Assembly: GCF_004297265.1 (NCBI RefSeq)
Contig: NZ_SCUT01000043.1
Location: forward strand, 35,259 to 99,258
DNA: 64,000 nt
Direction: 5' to 3'
DNA from: Reyranella sp.
GTDB lineage: Bacteria > Pseudomonadota > Alphaproteobacteria > Reyranellales > Reyranellaceae
The position numbers and the translations under genes are program-made. Positions 1-7,949 of the stretch are shown here, piece after piece. The notes under the pieces were generated by a model. That model saw only the letters and a program-made list of their open reading frames with translations, was not told the origin of the DNA and did no database searches. Each line of letters starts with the position of its first letter. The stretch's first letter is position 1.

Positions 1-661
1 TGGAGCGCTCCAGGCGCGCCTTCTGGGCCTCGGTATCGGCGGGAATCGTGCCGATCATGCGCGTCCAGGCGAACGGCGAGATGCAGTTGGAGCGGACGTT
101 GAAGGCCGCCATGTCGAGCGCGATCGAGCGCGACAGGCCGATGATGCCCATCTTGGCCGCCGAGTAGTTGGCCTGGCCGAAGTTGCCGACGAGGCCCGAC
201 GTCGAGGTGAAGTGCACGAAGGCGCCGGACTTCTGTTCCTTGAAGTAGTTGGCGGCGGCGCGGCTGGTATTGAACGAGCCGTTCAGATGCACGTCGATCA
301 CCATCTTCCAGTCCATGTGGCTCATGCGATGGAAGATGCGGTCGCGCAGGATGCCGGCATTGTTGATGACGCCGTCGATGCGGCCGAAATTCTCGACCGC
401 CGCCTTGACCATGCGCTCGGCGCCGGCGGGATCGGCCACGCTGTCGCCGTTCGGGACGGCCTGGCCGCCGGCCGCCGCGATCTCGGCGCAGACCTTCTCG
501 GCCGCCGTCGCGCTGCCGCTGCCCTCGCCGTCGACCGCGCCGCCGAGGTCGTTGACCACGACCTTGGCGCCCTCGCGAGCGGCCAGCAGCGCCATTTCGC
601 GGCCGATGCCGCCGCCCGCGCCGGTCACCAGCACGACCTTGTCCTTCAGCATGTTCGTCAT
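1..661 (-). CDS. SDR family oxidoreductase, C-terminus cut off by window edge
   Basis: NAD(P)-dependent short-chain dehydrogenase/reductase, about 220 residues visible; the gene runs off the left edge. Seen: glycine-rich TGAGGGIG cofactor motif in the first 20 residues, NDLGG at about residues 37-41, NNAG near residue 110, and the catalytic YxxxK (Tyr166, Lys170). NDLGG after the second beta strand is typical of the NAD-dependent dehydrogenase domain of MFE-2-type beta-oxidation enzymes, so a 3-hydroxyacyl-CoA substrate is plausible (inference). ATG at 661 is preceded by a purine-rich GGGAGAG. It follows the exporter gene upstream by 19 nt, so probably shares its transcript. Confidence 0.85.
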   Translation of the reverse strand, partial: MTNMLKDKVVLVTGAGGGIGREMALLAAREGAKVVVNDLGGAVDGEGSGSATAAEKVCAEIAAAGGQAVPNGDSVADPAGAERMVKAAVENFGRIDGVINNAGILRDRIFHRMSHMDWKMVIDVHLNGSFNTSRAAANYFKEQKSGAFVHFTSTSGLVGNFGQANYSAAKMGIIGLSRSIALDMAAFNVRSNCISPFAWTRMIGTIPADTEAQKARLERS

Positions 662-680
662 CGTCTTCTCTCTCCCTCTT

Positions 681-1895
681 CTAATCATCCAGTTTCGGGG
701 CGCGCGGTTCACCGCGCAACAGTCGTGCGCTCAGCACCGTCGCGATCGCGAACGGCGTAAGTCCGATCACCATCGGCATCGCGACATAGCGGCTGCCGAC
801 CACGGTGAGAGCCGCCACCGCGATCGTGCCCATGGCGCCCATGCCCATCTGTGCGAGGCCGGCCAGAGACGAAGCGGTGCCGGCGAGACGCGGATAGAGG
901 CCGACGGCGCCGGCATTGGCGTTGGCGACGATCATGCCCGTGCCGAAGCTCAGCAACATGTGCGGGCCGACGATTGCCCACCAGGTAACGATGCCGGAGA
1001 GCGAAAGAGCCGCCATGCCGACCAGTGCCGCCACGTGAAACCAGCCCGAGAACATGATGATGTCGACCGGCGCGACCCTGCCGACCAAGCGATTGTTCAC
1101 GAAGGTGCCGAACGTGAAGCCGCCGACCGAGAGCAGCACGATCAGGCCGAACTCGCGGGGGCTGAAGCCCATGCTCTCCTGCAGCACGAAGGGCACGCCT
1201 GCCAGCATCCCGAAATTCAGGGCGAAGGCGAAGCCCAGCGGCAGGATGTGACCGAGGAAACGGCGATCGCGCAGCATTTCGCCCGAGCCGCGCAACAGGC
1301 TCGACAGGTCGATCCGCTCGCTGCGGAACTTGTTGGTCTCGCGCAGGCCCGCCAAGGTCACCAGGAACAGGATTGCGCCGAAGCCGCCGACGAACCAGAA
1401 GGTCGCCCGCCAGCTCGACCATTCGCCGAGGAATCCGCCGATCGTCGGCGCCAGCGACGGCGCGATGTTCTGGCCGAGCGAGATCCAGCTCATGACCAGC
1501 GGCATTTCCTTGAACGTATAGGCATCGCGCGTCAGCGCGCGGCCCAGCACCGAGCCCGAGGCCGCTCCCAGGCCCTGCAGGATGCGCAACCCGATCAACC
1601 CGCCGATCGACGGCGCGAAGGAACAGGCGAAGCTGGTGATCGCAAAGAACAGGAGGCCGCCCAGCAGGACCGGCCGGCGCCCATAGCGGTCGCTGAGCGG
1701 GCCGTAGAAGAGCTGGCCGACCGCGAAGCCCAGCATGTAGGTGGTCAGCGTCAGTTTCACGTTGTCCGGCGTCGTGAGAAGCTCGTGGCCGACCGACGGC
1801 ATGACCGGCGTGTAGATGCTCATGGTGAGCGGGCCGAAGCTGCCCAACGCCACCAGAAGCGCAATGTAGGCAGGCGACCGCGGTGTCAGGTTCAC
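681..1895 (-). CDS. MFS drug/metabolite exporter, Bcr/CflA-like
   Basis: Inner-membrane major facilitator of 404 residues with about 12 hydrophobic segments. The cytoplasmic loop after the second segment holds motif A (GPLSDRYGRRP), and the fifth segment has a GxxxGPxxG-like pattern (IAPSLAPTIGG), both typical of DHA1 drug:proton antiporters. The family exports drugs, dipeptides or sulfur compounds; the substrate here cannot be told. The start is GTG, overlapping the stop of the upstream transglutaminase-like gene by 4 nt (GTGA), so the two are translationally coupled. The SDR gene follows after 19 nt. Confidence 0.83.
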   Translation of the reverse strand: MNLTPRSPAYIALLVALGSFGPLTMSIYTPVMPSVGHELLTTPDNVKLTLTTYMLGFAVGQLFYGPLSDRYGRRPVLLGGLLFFAITSFACSFAPSIGGLIGLRILQGLGAASGSVLGRALTRDAYTFKEMPLVMSWISLGQNIAPSLAPTIGGFLGEWSSWRATFWFVGGFGAILFLVTLAGLRETNKFRSERIDLSSLLRGSGEMLRDRRFLGHILPLGFAFALNFGMLAGVPFVLQESMGFSPREFGLIVLLSVGGFTFGTFVNNRLVGRVAPVDIIMFSGWFHVAALVGMAALSLSGIVTWWAIVGPHMLLSFGTGMIVANANAGAVGLYPRLAGTASSLAGLAQMGMGAMGTIAVAALTVVGSRYVAMPMVIGLTPFAIATVLSARLLRGEPRAPKLDD

Positions 1896-2620
1896 TTGGC
1901 TTTCGCCTCTGCTGCGCCCTCAGCGCCGAAATCGCCGCCCAGCGCCATCTCTTCCTGCGCTTTCGTCATGCGCGGATAGTAGTGGCGGAAGGCGCCGCGG
2001 ATCTCCTCGAACGGGATGTCGGCGAAGACGCCGCGATAGGCGAGATATTCCATGTGGCGGCGGCCACTGAGATCGAACGGGTGGTAGATGGAATCGCCCA
2101 CGGCGTCCCAGTCGAGCGGCTTCAGGCCGAACCTGTCGGTGAGTTCGCGGTTGAAGGCCGGCGTCGCCTTGACCCAGCGCCCGTCCAGCCAGACGTCGGT
2201 GTAGCCGTGATAGTAGAAGACGTCGCTGCCCATCAGCTCCGACAGCCGCTTGGTCGTCATGTGGTTGCGCACATCGGCATAGCCCAGCCGCGCCGGAATG
2301 CCGGCGGCCCTGCAGACCGCGGCCATGACGCCCGCCTTGTTCACGCAGTAGCCGTGCCCGGCCGCCACGGTCGTGCTGGCACGATAGGCCTCGCGTTTCA
2401 TCGGCGTGTTGTAGGGATCGTAGCGCAGCTCGTCGCGCACCGCGTAGTACAGACGCAGTGCCTTCTCCCGGTCACTGCCGTCCCCAGCCACGCGCCTTGC
2501 GTAGGCCACGATTATCGGGTGTTGTGAATCGATCAAGTCGCCTGGAAGCCGGTAGGCCTCGAAGCTGGCGCCGTCACGAACGACGTCGTCGGCCGGGGTC
2601 TTGAGCGATTCGTAATCCAT
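1892..2620 (-). CDS. transglutaminase-like domain protein
   Basis: Predicted cytoplasmic protein of 242 residues with a papain-like transglutaminase core in its middle. Cys92 lies in GHGYCVNKA, where the family's nucleophile sits, and His138 in YYHGYTDVWLDGRW fits the catalytic His. Where many members have Asp (W-x-x-x-D-P), this protein reads WVKATP, with Thr153 in the Asp slot; from memory some bacterial members share this, so activity is uncertain. Such proteins may be proteases, amidases or deamidases. No signal peptide is seen. First gene of a three-gene minus-strand unit with the exporter and SDR, divergent from the SRPBCC gene. Confidence 0.75.
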   Translation of the reverse strand: MDYESLKTPADDVVRDGASFEAYRLPGDLIDSQHPIIVAYARRVAGDGSDREKALRLYYAVRDELRYDPYNTPMKREAYRASTTVAAGHGYCVNKAGVMAAVCRAAGIPARLGYADVRNHMTTKRLSELMGSDVFYYHGYTDVWLDGRWVKATPAFNRELTDRFGLKPLDWDAVGDSIYHPFDLSGRRHMEYLAYRGVFADIPFEEIRGAFRHYYPRMTKAQEEMALGGDFGAEGAAEAKAK

Positions 2621-2658
2621 GTGCGGCGTTTTCTTTAAGGCAAGAGGCAGGAAAGTCC

Positions 2659-3156
2659 ATGAGCGACGGCGCGCAATTCACCCATGCGCATATGGTGCGC
2701 TTCGAGCGGCACCTTCCCGGCCCGCCCGCGCAGGCGTGGGGCTATCTGGCGGAGCCCGGCCGCCTCCCCGGCTGGTACGGCGACGGCAGGATCGAGCCGA
2801 GAGTGGGTGGCGCCGTGTCGCTGATGGGCGGCCACATCCGCGGGGTGGTCACGCAATGGCAACCGCCGGGCCGGCTGGCCTACACATGGAACGTGTACAA
2901 TCCGGGCGACGCGACGTCGCCCTACCCGGAGTCCTATGTGATCTTGACTCTGGCGCCGACGGCGGAGGGCACCACCTTCACGCTGGAACACCTGCCCGTG
3001 CTGGAGTCGTTCGTGAAGCTGAACGCCATGGGCTGGCACACCTTCGTCGACATGGTCGACGCCGCCGTCCGCGGCGAGGCGGTGCAGGGACGCGACCACT
3101 ACATGGCGCAGAACGCCCAACGCTACGGCGTGGATCTGGGGAACCGTCCGGGCTGA
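2659..3156 (+). CDS. SRPBCC (START/AHSA1-like) family protein
   Basis: Soluble protein of 165 residues with the SRPBCC helix-grip pattern: N-terminal VRFERHLPGPPAQAWGYLAEP (wall strand plus first helix), a WYGDGRIEPRVGG hairpin, a central strand R-L-A-Y-T-W, and a long C-terminal helix with the GWHTFVD motif. This matches AHSA1/polyketide-cyclase-like proteins, which bind hydrophobic ligands or act as small hydrolases or cyclases. The ligand is unknown. ATG at 2659 follows an AGGA ribosome site about 9 nt upstream. It stands alone between divergent and convergent neighbours, ending 3 nt before the TIGR03032-like gene on the other strand. Confidence 0.8.
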   Translation: MSDGAQFTHAHMVRFERHLPGPPAQAWGYLAEPGRLPGWYGDGRIEPRVGGAVSLMGGHIRGVVTQWQPPGRLAYTWNVYNPGDATSPYPESYVILTLAPTAEGTTFTLEHLPVLESFVKLNAMGWHTFVDMVDAAVRGEAVQGRDHYMAQNAQRYGVDLGNRPG

Positions 3157-3159
3157 TCG

Positions 3160-4224
3160 CTATTCGATCGACACGGTGCGGCGGATCTCATCGCTCTTGA
3201 AGCCGATCATCATCGGCCGTGCGAGACCCGGCAGGGCGACGAGGTCATAGAGTTCATTGACGACGCCCTCGAGCCGCAGCCAGTGCGCGACGTCGCCCGT
3301 CCGCGTGTCGATCACGAACACGCCGCAACGCGGGCCGACCCTGGCGGCGGCCAGACGGTCCTGCAGCGGCAGGCCGGCGAAAGTGCGGTTCTCGCGGGGT
3401 TCCGAGAGGCCTACGAGCGCATAGGGGCCGACGAAGTCGAGCCCGCGGAGATAGCCCGGGCAGAAGGCCAGCGGCTCGAAGCGGCCATTGGCCAGGTCGA
3501 CCGTGCCCACCTCGCCCGCACCGGAGTTCAGCACCCAGAGCCTGCCCTCGTGCAGCCGTGGCGAATGGGGCATCGAGAGTCCGCGGCACACCACCTCGCC
3601 CGAGGCCACATCGACCACGACACCGCCGCTGGTACGATGCTCGCGCCAACCGTCGGTAACGTCGGTCTCGGCGACGCAGGTCACATAGGCTGGCTCGCCG
3701 TCGCGCATCGCCAGGCCGTTCAGGTGGCAGCGATCCTCCGGCGCCAGCCGCGAAATGAAAGGCGGCTTCCACAACGGCCTGAAGCTGTGCGTTTCGCTGG
3801 TGGTCGCCAGGCAGGAGAACAGCGTGTTGGCGAAAACCAGCCTGCCGTCGCCGCCGAACGCGACGTCGTGAACGTCGAGATCGGCGGTATAGGTCGCCGA
3901 CTGCGGCACGAACAGCGCATCGTAGCCGGCGGCGCCGGGCGTGCCGCGGGCGGCATCGACGAAGCTGCTGATCTGGATCATCGACGCGACGACCAGGCGT
4001 GAATCATGGAAGGCCATGCCCATCGGCCGCTCCAGCGTGCGCTCGAATACCGAGAGCCGCCCCGACTGCCCGTTGGTGCCGACCAGGATGACCTTGCTGC
4101 TCTGGTAGGTCGAGATCGCGAGGCTGCCGCCGCTATCGGCCAACCAGCTCGGGAACTGCCGCGAGGCGGTTACGACGAAGGCCGGCTTTTCCTGTCCGGC
4201 GGGCGGGACTGCAGTATTCTCCAC
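3160..4224 (-). CDS. TIGR03032-like conserved protein (DUF4915 type)
   Basis: Protein of 354 residues resembling the TIGR03032 family of unknown function. Seen: LWVLNSGAGEVGTVD and ALVGLSEPRENRTFAGLPL, both close to the family's signature segments, within repeated beta-propeller-like blades (RLVVAS, RLVFAN, PAYVTCVAE). The family is sometimes found with tetratricopeptide or glycan-related proteins, but no such gene is nearby. The start is GTG at 4224, following AGGTG about 12 nt upstream; no signal peptide is visible. The upstream thioesterase gene ends 31 nt away on the same strand, so a shared transcript is possible. Confidence 0.72.
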   Translation of the reverse strand: MENTAVPPAGQEKPAFVVTASRQFPSWLADSGGSLAISTYQSSKVILVGTNGQSGRLSVFERTLERPMGMAFHDSRLVVASMIQISSFVDAARGTPGAAGYDALFVPQSATYTADLDVHDVAFGGDGRLVFANTLFSCLATTSETHSFRPLWKPPFISRLAPEDRCHLNGLAMRDGEPAYVTCVAETDVTDGWREHRTSGGVVVDVASGEVVCRGLSMPHSPRLHEGRLWVLNSGAGEVGTVDLANGRFEPLAFCPGYLRGLDFVGPYALVGLSEPRENRTFAGLPLQDRLAAARVGPRCGVFVIDTRTGDVAHWLRLEGVVNELYDLVALPGLARPMMIGFKSDEIRRTVSIE

Positions 4225-4255
4225 GACGTGCCAGCACCTTAGATCAAACGGATGA

Positions 4256-4717
4256 TTACAGCGACGGCGGGGCGTCGGCGTCGGATTTCACCAGGAAATG
4301 GGCGTTGGCAGTGGCGACGGGTCGCGATCGGTCCTCCTGCCAGGCTTCGGCGAAGACGTTGACCATGCGGCGGCCCTGCTTGGTGACCTTGGCGCACGCG
4401 ATCACGTCGACCGGCCGCGCCGAGCGCAGGTAGTCGACCGTGATGTTGACGATCTTCGGCACCGTCTCGGTCTCCGTCTCCCACAGGAGATGGAAGATCG
4501 CCGCCATCTCGAGCATCGCGCCCAGGGTGCCGCCATGGATCGCCGGCAGGAAGGTGTTGCCGATCAGCTCCGGGTGATAGCGCATGCGGGTCAGCAGCTC
4601 GCCGGTGCCGTTCTCCGGCGCGATCTGCATCCAGCGCGCATAAGGGATGGCTTCGGCCAGCCGCGCGACGTTGCCTTCCTTGCGCGCCTCGGCCAAGCGA
4701 GTGAGCAGCGCGCTCAT
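4256..4717 (-). CDS. PaaI-type hotdog thioesterase (copy 2)
   Basis: Hotdog-fold acyl-CoA thioesterase-like protein of 153 residues. The central helix carries AIHGGTLGAMLEMAA, the HGG motif followed by Glu in place of the more usual Asp. The later strand PKIVNITVDYLRSARP is the typical substrate-side strand of PaaI/YigI-type enzymes. Such enzymes hydrolyse aryl- or medium-chain acyl-CoA in the cytoplasm. Its ATG overlaps the stop of the paralogous thioesterase gene upstream by 4 nt, so the two are coupled and could form a mixed oligomer (inference). Confidence 0.83.
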   Translation of the reverse strand: MSALLTRLAEARKEGNVARLAEAIPYARWMQIAPENGTGELLTRMRYHPELIGNTFLPAIHGGTLGAMLEMAAIFHLLWETETETVPKIVNITVDYLRSARPVDVIACAKVTKQGRRMVNVFAEAWQEDRSRPVATANAHFLVKSDADAPPSL

Positions 4718-5190
4718 GGCTTATCTCCCGGCGGCAGCCGCGTCGGCCTGCCCTTGGTGCCCAGCATGAAAGTACCCGCGGCGGCCGCGATCGGGTCCTT
4801 GGCATCGCCATGATGGGCGAAAGCCCGCGTGAAGGCGACCGACCGCGTGATGCGATAGCACTCCGCCTCGGCGATCACCGGCTTGCCGGGTTCGGCCGGC
4901 CGTACATAGTCGATGCGCAGGTCGAGCGTCGCGAAGGGCTCCGGCGCCTTCAGCATGGTGGCGACCGACATGCCGCAGCAGCCGTCGAGCATGGCGGTGA
5001 GCGGACCGCCCGCCAGCACGCCGGTCTCGGGATTGCCCACGAACTCCTCGCGCCAGTCGAGCTGCATCGAGGCGAAGCCACGCGAGGCGCCGATCACCTT
5101 CAGGCCCAGCGCCTTGTTGTGCGGGATGTTGTCCGAAAACCATTGCTGGAAGAGCGCGATGCGTGCGTCCTTGCTGGTGACAGGAGACAT
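4714..5190 (-). CDS. PaaI-type hotdog thioesterase (copy 1)
   Basis: Hotdog-fold protein of 158 residues, paralogous to the next gene downstream. The motif region reads ETGVLAGGPLTAMLDGCCG: the GG and the helix Asp are present, but the His of HGG is Ala. FATLDLRIDYVRPAEPGKP is the expected central strand. It is likely an acyl-CoA thioesterase or a regulatory partner of the second copy. The neighbouring acyl-CoA dehydrogenase supports an acyl-CoA role. The small secreted-protein gene lies 18 nt upstream on the same strand. Confidence 0.82.
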   Translation of the reverse strand: MSPVTSKDARIALFQQWFSDNIPHNKALGLKVIGASRGFASMQLDWREEFVGNPETGVLAGGPLTAMLDGCCGMSVATMLKAPEPFATLDLRIDYVRPAEPGKPVIAEAECYRITRSVAFTRAFAHHGDAKDPIAAAAGTFMLGTKGRPTRLPPGDKP

Positions 5191-5208
5191 GCGATACTCC
5201 GGAATGTA

Positions 5209-5742
5209 CTAGCGATATGGCTTGGCGCGCGGATCGAATCCGATTTCGAGATGGGTTCCAATTCCGGCGAACTCCGGCAGATCGCGAACCGTCCATGTTT
5301 GGATCCGATAGATACCCGGCGGCAGACGAACTTTTACGACTGTTCGCACATAAACGTCGGAGCGGAAAGCAGATGTGCCTTCCGTCAAGGCCGTTCCCTC
5401 AAGGTAGAAGTGGCCAGTCGCTGACTCTGTCTTTGAGCTGATCCTGAACCTGATTGGTATCGCAACACCGGGACTACCCATTCGACCGCTGGGAAAACGC
5501 GACCCATCGCCGATAAGGGCGGAAATGCGATTCCTTTCTGCCTGGTCGCCAAACAAAAAGAGCAGGGCCACTTCGTAAACGCGGTTCTCGACTATGCTTA
5601 TGGTCTGGTCGAGCGCATTGTCCGCCCGCGTTATTTCAAGAGGAAACTGCGTCCGAGGCGTAGCGTAGGTTTGTGCAGCCGCCTCGAACGGCATCACTAC
5701 AGCAAGCGCTGCTACCACGATTGAAAATCGAACGCGTCCCAT
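5209..5742 (-). CDS. secreted hypothetical protein, possibly DUF5625-like
   Basis: Protein of 177 residues, function not recognised. The first 23 residues form a Sec signal peptide (hydrophobic core VVAALAVVMPF, cleavage near AAAQ). The mature part is mostly beta strands, and the C-terminal part VRLPPGIYRIQTWTVRDLP looks like an immunoglobulin-like or lipoprotein beta-sandwich; a DUF5625-type assignment is only a guess. The gene is clearly less GC-rich than its neighbours and uses codons such as ATA, AAA and TTT more freely, a hint of recent acquisition. It sits 12 nt after the acyl-CoA dehydrogenase and 18 nt before a thioesterase. Confidence 0.65.
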   Translation of the reverse strand: MGRVRFSIVVAALAVVMPFEAAAQTYATPRTQFPLEITRADNALDQTISIVENRVYEVALLFLFGDQAERNRISALIGDGSRFPSGRMGSPGVAIPIRFRISSKTESATGHFYLEGTALTEGTSAFRSDVYVRTVVKVRLPPGIYRIQTWTVRDLPEFAGIGTHLEIGFDPRAKPYR

Positions 5743-5754
5743 TCGGCGATCTTG

Positions 5755-6927
5755 CTAAAACCCCATCTGGCGGGCGGCGAGATCCTTCATGATCTCGGTC
5801 GAGCCGCCGCCGATCGACATGACCTTGGTCTCGCGATAGATGCGCTCGACCTTGGCGCCCCGTAGATAGCCTGCGCCGCCGAAGATCTGCATCGCCTCGT
5901 TGGCGCAGAATTCCAGGGTCGAGGTCGCGAGGTTCTTCAGCATGCAGATCTCGGCGACCGGCTTCTCGCCCTGCCCGACCCGATACGCCAGCAATTCGAG
6001 CGTCGACTTCACGGCGTTGATCCGCATCGCCATGTCGACCAGCCGGTGGCGCACCACCTGGTTGGCGATCAGCGGCTTGCCGAAGGTGTGGCGCTCGCGC
6101 GCATAGGCGATGGCTTCGTCGAGGCAGACCCTGGCATAGCCGCAGGCGCCGGCCGCCATGCCCAGCCGCTCGGAATTGAAATTCAGCATGATGCCGATGA
6201 AGCCGCGATTCTCCTCGCCGATCAGGTTCTCGACCGGCACCTTCACATTGTCGAAGAAGAGCTGGGCCGTGTCCGACGCCCACCAGCCCATCTTCTTCAG
6301 CTTGGTTCGCGCGAAGCCCTCGCGGTCGCGTTCGATCAGGAGCAGCGAAACACCGCCCGCGCCCGGCCCACCGGTGCGCACCGCCACGGTGTAATAGTCG
6401 GCGCGCATCCCCGAAGTGATGAACATCTTGGAGCCGTTGACGACATAGTGGTCGCCCTCGCGCCGCGCCGTGGTCTTGAGATTGGCCACGTCGGAGCCGC
6501 CGCTGGGCTCGGTGATGGCGAGTGCGCTGATCTTCTCGCCCGCCAGAACCTCGGGCAGCACCTTGCGCTTCATCCACTCAGGTCCGAGTGCCGCAATGGG
6601 GGGCGAGCCGATCGTGTGGCTGTTGAGGCTGGCATTGAGGCCGCCGCTGCCGTGGCGCGCCATTTCCTCGGCCTTGACGATGCCGAAGAACGGATCGGTC
6701 GGGACGCCGCCGTAGGCTTCAGGAAAACCGAGCTGCATCAGACCCGCAGCCGAGGCCTTGCGGTAGAGTTCGCGCGGGAATTCCTCGGCCTCGTCCCACT
6801 GGTCGACATGTGGCAGGATCTCGCGCTCGACGAAGCGCCGGACGGTGCTTCGGAACGCCTCGTGCTCCTCTGTGTAGAACGGCGACGGCGGCCTCCCCGA
6901 CGGGATGGCCTGCGCGGCGAGCGACAT
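5755..6927 (-). CDS. acyl-CoA dehydrogenase
   Basis: FAD-dependent acyl-CoA dehydrogenase of 390 residues that introduces an alpha-beta double bond into an acyl-CoA. Seen: ITEPSGGSD (FAD-binding signature, about residues 138-146), KMFITSG, the C-terminal FGGAGYLRG, and YRETKV followed by IGGGSTEI. The usual base Glu of the IYEGT motif is Gly here, but Glu253 in NSERLGMA matches the alternative catalytic Glu of isovaleryl-CoA and long-chain enzymes. ATG at 6927 is preferred over upstream in-frame starts because ACCGGAGAAATTC puts a ribosome site right before it. Divergent from the liv operon across about 140 nt, which may hold both promoters. Confidence 0.88.
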   Translation of the reverse strand: MSLAAQAIPSGRPPSPFYTEEHEAFRSTVRRFVEREILPHVDQWDEAEEFPRELYRKASAAGLMQLGFPEAYGGVPTDPFFGIVKAEEMARHGSGGLNASLNSHTIGSPPIAALGPEWMKRKVLPEVLAGEKISALAITEPSGGSDVANLKTTARREGDHYVVNGSKMFITSGMRADYYTVAVRTGGPGAGGVSLLLIERDREGFARTKLKKMGWWASDTAQLFFDNVKVPVENLIGEENRGFIGIMLNFNSERLGMAAGACGYARVCLDEAIAYARERHTFGKPLIANQVVRHRLVDMAMRINAVKSTLELLAYRVGQGEKPVAEICMLKNLATSTLEFCANEAMQIFGGAGYLRGAKVERIYRETKVMSIGGGSTEIMKDLAARQMGF

Positions 6928-7069
6928 GAATTTCTCCGGTAACGAGCGTTCGATCGCGCAACAGTACAGCGCGCCGGCTGAAAATCCATTGACTCTCCGC
7001 AGCGCCGCCATGTCTTATGATTCAAGTTAAACGCGAAGCCACCAAACGGCCGGTTTACAGGGTAGAGGA

Positions 7070-7945
7070 ATGCTCGATTTCATCCAGCAGCTGGTGAGCG
7101 GTATCGCGCTCGGCTGTGTCTATGGCCTCATCGCACTGGGCTTCGTCCTCATCTACAAGGCGACAGAGGTCGTGAACTTCGCCCAGGGCGACCTGATGAT
7201 GCTGGGCGGGTTCTTCGTCTTCACCTTCATCGGCCTGATGGGTCTCGACTACTGGCTGGGCTTCCTGTTCGCCGTCTGCGCCATGGCGGTGTTCGGCATG
7301 GCAACCGAGCGAATCCTGATCCGGCCGATCCTGGGCTATCCGCAATTCTCCATCGTCATGGCCACCATCGGGCTGGGATACTTCCTGCGCTCGGTCGCCG
7401 GCATGATCTGGGGCACCGACGACCTCAAGATCGAGACCCCCTTCTCGACCGGCGTCCTGAAGCTCGGCGACCTGGTGATCGCCCACGACAAGCTCTCGGT
7501 GATCGTGGCCACCGTCATCCTGTGCGCCGTGCTCTACGCCTTCTTCAACTACACGCGGATGGGCACCGCCATGCGCGCCACCTCGGAGAACATGCTGGCC
7601 GCCTATTACATGGGCATTCCGGTGAAACGGGTGGTGTCGCTGATCTGGGCGATCAGCGCCGCGGTGGCGGCGACCGCCGGCGTGCTGCTGGCGCCGATCA
7701 CCTTCATCCATTCCAACGTCGGCCTCGCCCTCGGCCTGAAGGCCTTCCCGGCCGCGGTCCTGGGCGGCTTCGGCTCGATCCCCGGCGCGCTGATCGGCGG
7801 CCTGATCATCGGCGTCATCGAGACGCTCGCCGGCTTCTACCTGCCGCAGGGCTGGAAGGACGTCGCCCCCTACGTCGTGCTGCTGATCGTCCTGCTGGTC
7901 CGGCCGCATGGGCTGTTCGGCCCCAGCATGCGCAAGAAGGTCTGA
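7070..7945 (+). CDS. livH: branched-chain-type ABC transporter permease (LivH-like)
   Basis: Inner-membrane permease of 291 residues with about eight hydrophobic helices. The N-terminus FIQQLVSGIALGCVYGLIALGFVLIYK and the next segment EVVNFAQGD are signatures of LivH/HAAT permeases; FPAAVLGGFGSIPGALIGG near the C-terminus is the transmembrane-loop motif that contacts the ATPase. These importers take up branched-chain amino acids, urea, amides or aromatic and aliphatic acids. ATG at 7070 has AGAGGA just upstream. It is the first gene of a plus-strand operon running through livM, livG, livF, an acyl-CoA synthetase and two livK genes. The symbol marks the family, not a proven leucine substrate. 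Confidence 0.9.
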   Translation: MLDFIQQLVSGIALGCVYGLIALGFVLIYKATEVVNFAQGDLMMLGGFFVFTFIGLMGLDYWLGFLFAVCAMAVFGMATERILIRPILGYPQFSIVMATIGLGYFLRSVAGMIWGTDDLKIETPFSTGVLKLGDLVIAHDKLSVIVATVILCAVLYAFFNYTRMGTAMRATSENMLAAYYMGIPVKRVVSLIWAISAAVAATAGVLLAPITFIHSNVGLALGLKAFPAAVLGGFGSIPGALIGGLIIGVIETLAGFYLPQGWKDVAPYVVLLIVLLVRPHGLFGPSMRKKV

Positions 7946-7949
7946 GCCC

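Noticed and set aside
249..1979. Long plus-strand open frame opposite the MFS and SDR genes
   Set aside because: Arg/Ala/His-rich translation without any domain, exactly antisense to well-recognised genes; typical of GC-rich DNA.
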